A DNA stretch of 50,926 bases from Rivularia sp. MS3 (GTDB lineage Bacteria > Cyanobacteriota > Cyanobacteriia > Cyanobacteriales > Nostocaceae), in NCBI GenBank assembly GCA_019192545.1, contig JAHCMI010000069.1, forward strand, positions 1 to 50,926, written 5' to 3'. Made by a program: the position numbers and the translations under genes. A model generated the notes under the pieces. The model was not told the DNA's origin and did not search any database. It was given only the letters and a program-made list of their open reading frames with translations. This document shows, in pieces, positions 43,000 through 50,926 of the stretch (the first letter of the stretch is position 1; every line of letters begins with the position of its first letter).

Positions 43000-44283
43000 T
43001 TAACTGTTCTCCCATTCAACAAAAAGATTGCTACAGCCACGACTTCTTAATGTAGGAATGTACGTAAATTCTTGATTGGGTTGAAGTCTAAGATTTGGCA
43101 GTCTTGCAGATAATATTTGCAAAGCGATACGGGCTTCGGTAAGAGCTAACTTAGAGCCGATACAGCGATGCATTCCATGACCAAAAGCTAAATGGGGAGT
43201 ATTTCTTTGCTGAAATCTTTTAATATCAAAGTTTTCTGCATTTTCATACTTGTTTTCATCGCGATTTGCGGAACCGTACATCAAAAACAATTTGGTTCCT
43301 TTGGGTAAAATTAATCCTCCAATGTCAGCAACTTCGGTAGTAGTTCTATTTACAGTCGGTACGGGAGCTTCGTATCTTAATGCTTCTTCGACAACTCCAG
43401 GAATAATTGATGGATTTTGGCGAACTGCTTGCCATAATTCGGGTTTCTCTAACAGAATTTTTAACGCATTTCCGATTAAATGGCTGGTAGTTTTATGTCC
43501 GGCAAATATTAACCCACATAAAACCATTACCATATCGGGCATTGTTAAATCCGAATTTTGGATATTGCTAATTAAATCGTCTTGGGGTGTTTTACGTCTT
43601 TGTTCGATTAAATCTGCAACCATGTACTGTAACGATACAAAACTGCGAGCGCATTCAACTTGTCTTGCTGGTGTTAATGGGGAAGAGAATAATTCCGCCA
43701 TGTCGTTACACCATATTTTGATATCTGTCATCTTTTCCAAGGGAACGCCGTATAGATTCAGAATTACCTCTAACGGCATGGGAAAAGCAAATTGTTCGAG
43801 AATATCAACACTACCATCTTGAATAAAATTGTTTACCAATCGGTTTGCAGTCGCACATACAGAACCTTCCATTTCTTTAATACGTGCTGGAGCAAAAACT
43901 TTTAGCAAAGGTTCTTTCAAAAACTTGTGGCGATCGCCATCGCTATTAACTAAATCGGAAACGAAGGGAAAGCCTGTACGTAAAACGTCAATGGTTTCTT
44001 TTGTGTATTCTCCAATTGGCTGTAAATTATCTTTGGAAGAGTATTTTATAGGGTCTTTGAGTATAGTAATTATATCCTCGTAGCTAGTTACTACATAACC
44101 ATCTAATTCAGAACTGTAAAATATTGGTTCGTTATTTCTCGCTTCTTGATAAAATGAATAAGGGTCTGAAAGTTGAGAATTACTAAAAGGTTGATATTTT
44201 TCTGCTACTTTTTCTTTCTGCCAAGTTTGATTATGAAAAGGACAACCTTGTTTTTGTAATTGTGTTGTATTTTGGATATTCAT
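43000..44283 (-). CDS. Cytochrome P450 (paralogue 2 of a tandem pair)
   Basis: This 427-aa P450 is clearly paralogous to the gene at 41630 (shared CPFH start, PFSxxQLxxPYxFYQxARNxEPIFYS, PLEVILxxYGVPLEKM, SANRDxxxxxNxENFDIxRFQ). Haem ligand is Cys374 in FGHGMHRCIGSKLA; ExxR is in EEALRYEAPVPT. Like its sister it has AGHKTT in the I helix. The pair lies head-to-tail 140 bp apart, consistent with tandem duplication followed by divergence. The start ATG is at 44281-44283. Oxidation of a small hydrophobic substrate is expected; which one is unknown. Confidence 0.9.
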   Translation of the reverse strand: MNIQNTTQLQKQGCPFHNQTWQKEKVAEKYQPFSNSQLSDPYSFYQEARNNEPIFYSSELDGYVVTSYEDIITILKDPIKYSSKDNLQPIGEYTKETIDVLRTGFPFVSDLVNSDGDRHKFLKEPLLKVFAPARIKEMEGSVCATANRLVNNFIQDGSVDILEQFAFPMPLEVILNLYGVPLEKMTDIKIWCNDMAELFSSPLTPARQVECARSFVSLQYMVADLIEQRRKTPQDDLISNIQNSDLTMPDMVMVLCGLIFAGHKTTSHLIGNALKILLEKPELWQAVRQNPSIIPGVVEEALRYEAPVPTVNRTTTEVADIGGLILPKGTKLFLMYGSANRDENKYENAENFDIKRFQQRNTPHLAFGHGMHRCIGSKLALTEARIALQILSARLPNLRLQPNQEFTYIPTLRSRGCSNLFVEWENS

Positions 44284-44811
44284 GATTAATTACTCTCAAT
44301 TGATAAATTTACTTTTACTCGACTCTCATTCAGCAACTAAAATATTAGTTAGAAAGCATTTTGTTTTTATCAGTCATTTAATTTCCGCTTTCTTATTATT
44401 TTTATAGAGGTGAGAAAATTTTATTTATGCAATCAATTCGCTTTTTTATAATTTTTAACTGGTTCCTTGTCTCCGACTGGGAACAAGAACAATAAATCCC
44501 CCACCCCTTTGTTGGATGGGGGAAAGGGAGGAGGGAGTGAGGCAGGGAAGAATTTTTATCGGAAATCTTAGAGAATGTTTGGGAAGTAATAAAGTAGACC
44601 ATAGACTTAAAGATCCCCCTAAATCCCCCTTAAAAAAGGGGACTTAACCTTTTGAAGGGGGGAGAGGGGGATAATCCGAGAGTTAGGCTAAAAACTATAC
44701 TTTCCAAACATCTTCTTAGAGCCGAACGGGAGTAATTCTTAACTCCTAATTCCTAACTCTTAATTAATCCCAATCCCCAATGCCCAATCCCCCATGCCCA
44801 ATTACCGATTT
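44284..44811. repeat. Repeat-rich 528-bp spacer between P450 genes
   Basis: Contains the palindromic block GATCCCCCTAAATCCCCCTT ... GGGGGGAGAGGGGGATAA at 44612-44672, a repeat type frequent in cyanobacteria, plus heptamer repeats CCCAATCCCC at 44765-44803 and a GGTTCCTTGTCTCCGACTGGGAAC stem at 44460-44484. Short open frames here are repeat translations. No gene seen. Confidence 0.6.
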
Positions 44812-46092
44812 TCAAACATGATCGTGTCCCCACAATCCTTTTGCTTCTCTGGGCGAACGAAAGCCAATTTGTAAATGCTTTGGCCCGTGGAATACGATAT
44901 TATCAGCCCATTCGATGGAATCTTCTTTTAAACTCAAATTGGGAAGTCTATTAATTAAAGTATTTAATGCAATGGTGACTTCAGCACGCGCTAAAGAAGA
45001 ACCCAAACAGTAATGAATACCGCTTCCGAAACCGCTATGCTTTAATGGTTCTCGTTCAAAGTTTAATTCGTCAGGATTTTCAAATCTTTCTGCGTCGCGA
45101 TTTGCCGAACCTAAAATTAAATTAACGCTGTCACCGCGTTTAATTACCTTTCCGTCAATTTCAAAATCTTCATAAGCCCAACGGCTAACCATTTGTACCG
45201 GTGAATCATATCTTACCAACTCTTCTACCGCTGCTGGCATTAATTCCGGGTGCGATCGCAACAATTTCAATTGTCTGGGATTACGCAATAGAGCCAATAT
45301 TCCCTTACTTATCAAATTAACTGTAGTTTCATGACCGGCAGTTAATAAATGAATGCATGTAGCTAATATTTCCTCGTCGTTTAATTTGTTTCCTTCGTCT
45401 CTAGCTTTAACTAAAGCTGTAATTAAATCCTTTGTTGGTTCTTGATGTCTTTTAGCAATCTCTTTTTTAAAATATTCAATAAATCCTTGTGTTGCTGCTT
45501 CGGCTTGTTCGTAAACTTCCGGGGATGGAGTCAAACGGGAAGCACTAGCATGTTGTAACGCTAAAGCATATTTTCTAAATAAAGGTCTGTCCTTGGGGTC
45601 AACTCCCAACATATCTGCTATAACCATAATCGGTAAAGGAAAAGCAAAATCTTCAACCAAATCCATCTCACCTTGTAGATGAACTCTATCCAACAAACAA
45701 TCAGCTATTCCGATAATGGCAGGTCTAAGATTTTCCACCATTTTGGCAGAAAATACTTTATTTACAATAGTTCTTAATCTAGTATGGGTAGGTGCATCGC
45801 GGAACACCATCCAATTACTCACCATCGAACTAAATCCCCGATAAGCCTTTGGTACTGGTGCCCCTTCACCATCATTTCTAACCTTACTAGCTTCTCTACC
45901 AAACTTCGGACTTTCCATCACCTTCATAACATCCCGGTAGCGGAACAGATACCAAGCACCATCCAATCGGGGATTTGCAGAAATTCCCCAATGTACCGGG
46001 TCTTCTTTTCTATAAAGACTGTAGTAAGGATAAGGGTCGCTAATTACTTCTTTGACAAATGGATTTAATCTTTCGATTGTTGAAATTGACAT
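44812..46092 (-). CDS. Cytochrome P450 (CYP107/109-like, distinct from the pair)
   Basis: This 426-aa P450 starts MSISTIERLNPFVKEVISDPYPYYSLYRKEDPV, the usual N terminus of soluble bacterial P450s. The I helix is canonical (TAGHETT), ExxR lies in EELVRYDSPVQ, and the haem loop is FGSGIHYCLGSSLARAE with Cys362 as ligand. It is much less similar to the two P450s to its left than they are to each other, so it is an independent family member. A short His-containing C-terminal tail (EAKGLWGHDHV) is not typical. ATG at 46090-46092. Redox partners and substrate are not indicated by the context. Confidence 0.9.
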   Translation of the reverse strand: MSISTIERLNPFVKEVISDPYPYYSLYRKEDPVHWGISANPRLDGAWYLFRYRDVMKVMESPKFGREASKVRNDGEGAPVPKAYRGFSSMVSNWMVFRDAPTHTRLRTIVNKVFSAKMVENLRPAIIGIADCLLDRVHLQGEMDLVEDFAFPLPIMVIADMLGVDPKDRPLFRKYALALQHASASRLTPSPEVYEQAEAATQGFIEYFKKEIAKRHQEPTKDLITALVKARDEGNKLNDEEILATCIHLLTAGHETTVNLISKGILALLRNPRQLKLLRSHPELMPAAVEELVRYDSPVQMVSRWAYEDFEIDGKVIKRGDSVNLILGSANRDAERFENPDELNFEREPLKHSGFGSGIHYCLGSSLARAEVTIALNTLINRLPNLSLKEDSIEWADNIVFHGPKHLQIGFRSPREAKGLWGHDHV

Positions 46093-46745
46093 CTTTCCCC
46101 GCAGATTTTCTTTAATTCGTTATTAATTCATAGGGGTTGGGTGTTGGGGGTTATGCAAATTTTAATTTTGGGAATTGGTAATTGGTAATTGGTAATTGGT
46201 TTTACTTCCGGTATGTAAATTTTTCTCTCTCCCCCTCTTCCTCAGCGCCCTCTGCGTCTCTGCGGTTTTTTTTTAGTAGAGATTTTGGTTACACATTACG
46301 AAGTTTTTTTAAGTCGGTTGGGTTAAAAGCACGAATAATATATCTACTCCCACCGTTGGATTTAACTTACGCTTTTAACCCAACTTACCCTCTTCATCAG
46401 CTTCAAAAGCCGTTTATTCCATTATCGGAATAGTAAATCTTGAGGAATCGTTACAAAGCCGGAAAATATTGCTGGAATGGGAAAATAAAGCAATTTTTCG
46501 AGAAATACTTAAAATTTTATTTAGATAGCGATAAAAATAACTTGCTGCTGTACTGTATAGTAAATAACAGAAATTATCTTCGAGTTGAAAAGATTGTGAA
46601 TTTATTTCTAGCTATCGAAGTAAGTTTTGTATCTCGATGAGATGATTTTATACCCATGTGATGAAGTAGTACAACTTAAAAAATTCGGCGTTTGCGGACA
46701 AAATGACGGGCTTCTTGGCTGTTTAGAATATTGAGGATGTAAGAA
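46093..46745. other. 653-bp spacer before the paired unknown genes
   Basis: Starts with TTGGTAATTGG heptamer repeats (46165-46200) and TTCCTCAGCGCCCTCTGCGTC (46239-46259), and carries the inverted-repeat element at 46317-46384. The 46390-46740 part is AT-rich and should include the promoter for the next gene. A 66-codon frame at 46440 is Lys/Asn/Tyr-rich without family resemblance and was not accepted. Confidence 0.45.
46317..46384. mobile_element. Inverted-repeat element, left flank of the paired genes
   Basis: GTTGGGTTAAAAGC (46317-46330) and GCTTTTAACCCAAC (46371-46384) are perfect 14-bp terminal inverted repeats. The interior ACGAATAATATATCTACTCC matches the element at 50520-50586 (ACTAATAATATATCTGCTCC) in the same orientation. 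Non-coding, MITE-like. Confidence 0.8.
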
Positions 46746-48353
46746 ATGGGACTATTTGACAGTATTGGAAATGTCTTTGAAGATGCCGTAAAGGTAATTG
46801 CAAAGGAAACTGTATCGGTAGCTACAGATGTTGGTACATCAGCGACGCGAATTGTCACAGATACAGCTATTGACATTGCTGATATCGCTACCGGTTTTCA
46901 ATTCAGTGATGATATGGGGGCAGCAAAAAAAGCTATGTCAGATGCAGGTGTTTTGAGTGCAGCTGATGCTATCGAGAAAAACCACTATGGTTTTTTGAAA
47001 GATATGGAAAATGAAGCTCGCACCAAAAATAGTGAGATTACGAGGTTGTTCAAGGAAGGGCAGCGAATAGAAATAGAAATGAATAATAGAGCCAGTGTAC
47101 TAGATAATATGCTGGTGAATGTTAAGGATCTGATACAAATCGGCGATGAGATTAATGAACACCTAGAAAGAGCATCTAAAATTCCAGGTTGGGAAAAGTG
47201 GGCACAAATACTTGATATTTCTCCAACCCCCGTAAACGATATAGGAAAATATACGACGGATTGGAATGAAGTGGGTAAAAGGATTATCATTTCCAGAATG
47301 AGTCTTGATGCCACAAGTAGTATTTCTGCTCTTGCCTCCGTTGGTTTATTCGCTAAAGCCTCAAAATTGACAAAACTCTCGAAAATCTCAAAAGCATCAA
47401 AATTTCTGAAGGTTGCTAAGTTAGCAGGGCGAACCTCAACTGTTTTGGCGATCGCATCAATTGGACTGGATATAGGATTATCAATTGCTGAACTTGAAGG
47501 CAAGCAAGACAAACTAGAGAAATATCTCAAAGAGTTAAATGATGGTATTGCAGAATCGAATCAAGACCTGACTGATTTACGACGGGAAATCAGGGAAATA
47601 AACTTGAGAATTAATGAACTACTTAATAGTGTTGAACCAAAGCAACAAGAAGAATCTTGGGATAATTGGGTCGAAGACAAAGCCGAAGAATTGAAGCAAT
47701 TACGTAGCCGTATTGTGTCAGTTGAAGGCATCCACGATAAAGCGATTAAAGTAGCTCAAAATACTAAGAGTTTACCCTACAATGTTCGCGTAAGAATGAT
47801 TGTAGCCATAGACCCGTCAATTGATGAAAATGAAGCGAAGGAAATTATTAATCTTGCTAAGAAAGAGCCAATTTCTGAATTTAAAGCCAAGCCAGTATTA
47901 ATAGACCCCATACGGATTACAGATAAATACATCTGGCTTCCAGAAGAATACAAATTACCCTTAGTATTTAATTGCAACTTTGTCTGCAATGCCAATTCAG
48001 ATTTATTTATTCCATGTTTTTCACAAACAAAGGCTGAATGGGGTAGTGAAAATTGTGATGCACTCTCTTGGTTTTTTTCGCCACACAGGCATGATTTTAC
48101 ATTTAGAACGAAGCTTTTTAAAGAATTTCCAACCGTTGAAAGACATATACCTGGGTTTAATGCTGAAGTAGGTAAAAGATATCAAATGAAATGTGAAATC
48201 AGCAATAACACGGCTACTTACTGGATTGATGGTCATAAATATGCAACTGCTAGTTATGCTCCCGGTACAATACCTACGAGTGGATATATTGGATTCGCCG
48301 TTTACGGAATGCTAGATGTTGTGATTGATAGCATTACTACTACTTCGATTTGA
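46746..48353 (+). CDS. Unknown helical protein with C-terminal lectin-like beta domain (component A)
   Basis: This 535-aa protein is not one I recognise. Residues 1-380 look almost wholly alpha-helical: an N-terminal amphipathic segment (MGLFDSIGNVFEDAVKVIAK), long heptad-like helices (85-145 and 250-295), and a hydrophobic hairpin-like pair at about 192-204 and 231-250 (ISALASVGLFAK and TSTVLAIASIGLDIGLSIAE) separated by a Lys/Ser-rich loop (KLTKLSKISKASKFLK). Residues 383-535 form a Cys- and aromatic-rich beta domain resembling a concanavalin/LamG-type jelly roll (GKRYQMKCEISNNTATYWIDG, SGYIGFAVYG). No signal peptide. GAGGATG about 10 bases upstream supports the ATG. The next gene, 64 bp on, shares the beta domain. 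The layout recalls two-component alpha-helical pore-forming toxins with a sugar-binding tail; this is inference from appearance. Confidence 0.6.
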   Translation: MGLFDSIGNVFEDAVKVIAKETVSVATDVGTSATRIVTDTAIDIADIATGFQFSDDMGAAKKAMSDAGVLSAADAIEKNHYGFLKDMENEARTKNSEITRLFKEGQRIEIEMNNRASVLDNMLVNVKDLIQIGDEINEHLERASKIPGWEKWAQILDISPTPVNDIGKYTTDWNEVGKRIIISRMSLDATSSISALASVGLFAKASKLTKLSKISKASKFLKVAKLAGRTSTVLAIASIGLDIGLSIAELEGKQDKLEKYLKELNDGIAESNQDLTDLRREIREINLRINELLNSVEPKQQEESWDNWVEDKAEELKQLRSRIVSVEGIHDKAIKVAQNTKSLPYNVRVRMIVAIDPSIDENEAKEIINLAKKEPISEFKAKPVLIDPIRITDKYIWLPEEYKLPLVFNCNFVCNANSDLFIPCFSQTKAEWGSENCDALSWFFSPHRHDFTFRTKLFKEFPTVERHIPGFNAEVGKRYQMKCEISNNTATYWIDGHKYATASYAPGTIPTSGYIGFAVYGMLDVVIDSITTTSI

Positions 48354-48417
48354 AATATTCTTTGAAAAGTAGTTAGCTGTATCCGTTTTCAAGTACTTAA
48401 TTAAGGAGAAATAAATT

Positions 48418-50430
48418 ATGAGTTTTATTGGCTTAGTAAATGCTGCTAAATTAGCATCTGCTGCTGCTAAAGCAGCTAAAGGTGTTAAAGTTGCGGCAAA
48501 AATCGGCAAGGGACTTTGGACTTTAACCGAAATTGCTGATGCTGGCATGGATGTGTTTATGCTTGGTAATGAAATTGCTAAGGCAGCAGGTGTAACTAAT
48601 CCAGAAATAAGAGACCTCATCGATCGGGTCACGAAGAAAGGAGTTGAATATGACACAATTATGAAGGAGGTGACTCAAGCCAATGAAGATATTACTAATC
48701 TACTTGCGGCTATTACAACATTACATGGTATTAATATCGATTTTGAAGAAAGACAGGGTTTGGCATTTGAACAGAGTACAGCACTCGATTCCTTGAAAGA
48801 TAAATTGAATGACAAAATTCCTACTACCTATAGTTGGTTTGAAGAGACAGCACTGCCTGGTAATGTGAGCGTTGAGGACCGAAAAAAACTAGAGGTTATC
48901 CAAAAACAGCTTGGTCCGAGCTATTTGAATATTGGTATTGTTAGTTTTAGTCTTGGGTTAAGGGCAGCAATTGTAGGCTATAAATTACATAAAAAGCGCA
49001 AGGGTAAACAAGATGCTCCTGAGGTCCCTAAACTTCGCCGTCGAAACGCAGGAATTTTTGATGGTGCAGATTTAGAAGCGATACGTAAACTGAGGGTCAG
49101 GAAAAAAACTAAGTTCCAAAAAGTTTCCTCTGGTGTTAAAAAGTACGGAAAGATCATGCTCAAGGGTGTTGACAAACTCCTAACTGTAGGTTCTTTTGGA
49201 TTTAATATTTATACTTTGATCCAAGAGCAAAAAGCAGAAGATGAAATGAAACGCTCCTTAAATGATATGCTGCTACGTTACGAATCCGATATCAGAACCT
49301 ATAACTTTGTGTTGAATGGTTACAAAAACCTAAATGGAAATGATAAAGAAAAAGCACTCCAAGCTGTTGCCAAAGAATTTAACGTTGACTTAGAAAAGCA
49401 AAATGAAGAAGCTAAAGAAACTTTAGCTAAGGGATATAAAGGGGTTCTCGAAGGCTATGACGAAGCTTTAGATGATTTGGTAGATGGTATGGATGCTGCC
49501 TATGAATCGATGATTGAGCAGTTTAAAAATGTAACAATTGATTCTAAAGAGTCACAGGTTGTTACCAAGTTAGAAAATTCCTATACTCGCTTTAAGCTAT
49601 TAAAGGACGCAGGTAAAAACGAAAGTTTAGATTCAAATCTCAGAAAAACCGAATTGGATAAAATTCGAGATGAATTTGCAGATTCGGTTGCCAAGCAAAT
49701 GAAGGAGATTAACAAAGAATTAACGGTAGCGATTGAAGATCATAGGAGTTTGAGTATATTGGAACCTTATGCACAAGGTATCATCGATGATGCCGAGGAA
49801 ATTAGCAAGGAATTTGATGTGCCATTTCGTGTTTCCGATAACCTTCTGAGACGAAAAGCCGAAGAGGTGAAAAATATACTTGATGTGACTTCTTCAGAAC
49901 GGAAAAGGTTAAGAACAGAAGATGAAATATTTGAGGGCTTGAAAAAGTTAATCCCTGAATTGCGAGCGAAACCAACAGAGTTAGACCCCATACATATTAT
50001 AGATCGGTACGTGTGGCTCCAAGAAGAGTACAAATTACCATTAAAATTTAATTGTAATGTTGTATTCAATGCTAGTTCAGATTTTATACCGTGTTTTTCA
50101 AAAACAAAGGCTGAATGGGCTAGTGCAGATTGCGATGCACTCAGTTGGTATTTCTCCCCAGATAGGCATGATCTTACATTTAGAACAAAGCTTTTTAGGG
50201 GTTATCCTGCCGTTCAAAGACATAATCCTGGGTTTAATGCTGAGGTTGGAAAGAAGTATCAAATGGAATGTGAAATTACTAACAATACAGCCACCTATTC
50301 TATTGATGGAAAAAAATATGCAACCGCAAATTATACTCCCACCGAAATACCTTCTAGTGGCTATATTGGATTCGCCGTTTATGGAAGAGAAGATATTCTA
50401 GTTGACAATATTACTGTGACTTCGACTTGA
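48418..50430 (+). CDS. Unknown helical protein with C-terminal lectin-like beta domain (component B)
   Basis: This 670-aa protein follows the previous gene by 64 bp, with a strong AAGGAG about 10 bases before its ATG, so the two are probably co-transcribed. Residues 1-515 are predominantly helical and unlike component A in sequence: an Ala/Lys-rich N terminus (AAKLASAAAKAAKGVKVAAK), hydrophobic segments at about 170-188 (LNIGIVSFSLGLRAAIVGYK) and 252-268 (VDKLLTVGSFGFNIYTL) separated by a very basic stretch (190-235), then long charged coiled-coil helices (275-515). Residues 519-670 match the C-terminal domain of component A at about 110 of 153 aligned positions by hand count. No signal peptide or catalytic motif. 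Candidate partner subunit of a membrane-active or surface-binding complex. Confidence 0.6.
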   Translation: MSFIGLVNAAKLASAAAKAAKGVKVAAKIGKGLWTLTEIADAGMDVFMLGNEIAKAAGVTNPEIRDLIDRVTKKGVEYDTIMKEVTQANEDITNLLAAITTLHGINIDFEERQGLAFEQSTALDSLKDKLNDKIPTTYSWFEETALPGNVSVEDRKKLEVIQKQLGPSYLNIGIVSFSLGLRAAIVGYKLHKKRKGKQDAPEVPKLRRRNAGIFDGADLEAIRKLRVRKKTKFQKVSSGVKKYGKIMLKGVDKLLTVGSFGFNIYTLIQEQKAEDEMKRSLNDMLLRYESDIRTYNFVLNGYKNLNGNDKEKALQAVAKEFNVDLEKQNEEAKETLAKGYKGVLEGYDEALDDLVDGMDAAYESMIEQFKNVTIDSKESQVVTKLENSYTRFKLLKDAGKNESLDSNLRKTELDKIRDEFADSVAKQMKEINKELTVAIEDHRSLSILEPYAQGIIDDAEEISKEFDVPFRVSDNLLRRKAEEVKNILDVTSSERKRLRTEDEIFEGLKKLIPELRAKPTELDPIHIIDRYVWLQEEYKLPLKFNCNVVFNASSDFIPCFSKTKAEWASADCDALSWYFSPDRHDLTFRTKLFRGYPAVQRHNPGFNAEVGKKYQMECEITNNTATYSIDGKKYATANYTPTEIPSSGYIGFAVYGREDILVDNITVTST

Positions 50431-50454
50431 AATATTTTTAACTGAACCGGAGAA

Positions 50455-50489
50455 GTCCCACACCTACCTGACAAGGAGGTGTCGGGGAC
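50455..50489. terminator. Hairpin after component B
   Basis: GTCCCACACCT (50455-50465) pairs with AGGTGTCGGGGAC (50477-50489), allowing one bulge. It lies 25 bp beyond the stop codon, a good place for a terminator, though no U-run follows; it could instead be part of the repeat cluster that fills the rest of the window (50431-50926, no gene seen). Confidence 0.45.
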
Positions 50490-50519
50490 GCGTTGGGATG
50501 CGGGAGGCATAGTTTGTAG

Positions 50520-50586
50520 GTTGGGTTAAAAGCACTAATAATATATCTGCTCCAACTCAAGATTTAACACAAGCTTTTAACCCAAC
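50520..50586. mobile_element. Inverted-repeat element, right flank of the paired genes
   Basis: GTTGGGTTAAAAGC (50520-50533) and GCTTTTAACCCAAC (50573-50586) are perfect inverted repeats; the interior closely matches 46317-46384 and has the same orientation. Extended leftward the arm reads GTAGGTTGGGTT. The two copies lie 4.2 kb apart and bracket the two unknown genes. Confidence 0.8.
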
Positions 50587-50635
50587 ATCGAGGTGCAGGG
50601 TTATACATTACTAATTCGAGAGCGAGAATACTGAT

Positions 50636-50704
50636 GTTGGGTTAAAGACGTTTATGTTAATTTTATTTTTCGGAGCAGGATGGTAAGTGCGTCTTTAACC
50701 CAAC
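50636..50704. mobile_element. Related inverted-repeat element
   Basis: GTTGGGTTAAAGACG (50636-50650) and CGTCTTTAACCCAAC (50690-50704) are perfect 15-bp inverted repeats around a different, AT-rich interior. It shares the GTTGGGTTAAA tip with the neighbouring element but not its centre, so it is a separate subfamily. Confidence 0.75.
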
Positions 50705-50738
50705 CTACTTTCTATAGCGTTTCCCAGTCTATCTAGTA

Positions 50739-50850
50739 GTCTGTCCCGTTAAAAATGACGGGTTAGGGCAGGGAGGGGGAGAGGGGGAGAGTGGGGGAAG
50801 AAAATGTTTTTTATATTTACTATATGCCCATCAAAACTAACGGGACAGAC
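50739..50850 (+). mobile_element. 112-bp inverted-repeat element, intact copy
   Basis: GTCTGTCCCGTTA (50739-50751) and TAACGGGACAGAC (50838-50850) are perfect 13-bp terminal inverted repeats. Between them are TGACGGGTTAGGGCAGGGAG, a G/A-rich tract and TTTACTATATGCCCATCAAAAC. It is flanked by CTAGTA and CACTAG. Two degraded copies lie at 19037-19145 and 20236-20360, and an end fragment near 7363-7386. No open reading frame: a MITE that would depend on a transposase elsewhere. Confidence 0.8.
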
Positions 50851-50926
50851 CACTAGGTATACTTCAAAACCTATCTCCCCTCTCCTTAATAAGGATACTG
50901 CTGGTTATTCAGGGGTGACACCCCTG

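Noticed and set aside
44402-44602. 66-codon minus-strand frame in the P450 spacer
   Set aside because: It consists of repeat sequence and has no ribosome binding site or family resemblance.
41630-46092. A natural-product gene cluster around the three P450s
   Set aside because: No NRPS, PKS, terpene or RiPP core enzyme lies nearby; neighbours are surface proteins and unknown genes.
46440-46640. 66-codon plus-strand frame before the paired unknown genes
   Set aside because: AT-rich, Lys/Asn/Tyr-biased composition expected of non-coding DNA; no supporting start signal.

Overview
The window is chromosomal DNA from a cyanobacterium, most likely a filamentous one with a large genome. The evidence is AT-rich DNA dotted with the HIP1 octamer GCGATCGC (for example near 3333, 10540, 17110, 24424, 34730, 38814, 43930 and 47450), many short palindromic and heptameric intergenic repeats, and family content typical of the phylum: a CoaR-like MerR/precorrin-isomerase fusion, CHASE2 kinases, secreted TPR-CHAT proteins, DUF928, DUF1517 and a 4-Cys serine/threonine kinase. 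The genus cannot be fixed from the sequence. I saw no rRNA, tRNA or CRISPR array.

Layout. (1) 50-2534: a cobalt-sensor-like regulator and a ferrochelatase-family protein with a polyhistidine tail; a perfect 10+10 bp palindrome lies just upstream of the chelatase gene. (2) 2878-8354: a small alpha/beta hydrolase, an MFS exporter, acetolactate synthase large subunit with an added zinc ribbon, and a TVP38-type membrane protein. (3) 8512-18637: five minus-strand genes reading DUF928 protein, CHASE2 hybrid kinase, receiver-kinase, two-partner-secretion exoprotein, secreted TPR-CHAT protease-like protein. The first four are separated by 2-69 bp, so this looks like one operon linking signalling to an exported adhesin and a caspase-like protein. 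(4) 19207-23761: an orphan PotC permease, a kinase/FGE-like fusion and a DUF1517 protein. (5) 24679-37295: a plus-strand exopolysaccharide locus with a PssD/PssE pair, a Wzc-like co-polymerase, a Wzy-like polymerase, one GT2 and three GT4 glycosyltransferases, a Wzx-like flippase and an acyltransferase. The initiating sugar-phosphate transferase and outer-membrane exporter are not in view. (6) 38139-41073: an RTX protein convergent with a cadherin-like/DUF4114 surface protein that contains a coding minisatellite. (7) 41630-46092: three cytochromes P450, two of them close paralogues with a Lys in the usual acid position of the I helix. (8) 46746-50430: two adjacent genes with different long-helical N-terminal regions and a nearly shared C-terminal beta-sandwich-like domain. 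I do not recognise them. They resemble a two-component, possibly membrane-active pair, and are bracketed by two copies of one palindromic element.

The strongest candidates for undescribed biology are the 46.7-50.4 kb pair, the 8.5-18.6 kb signalling/TPS/CHAT operon, and the cobalt-sensor/His-tail chelatase unit. The intergenic DNA also carries several small non-autonomous inverted-repeat element families, one of about 112 bp with 13-bp terminal inverted repeats.
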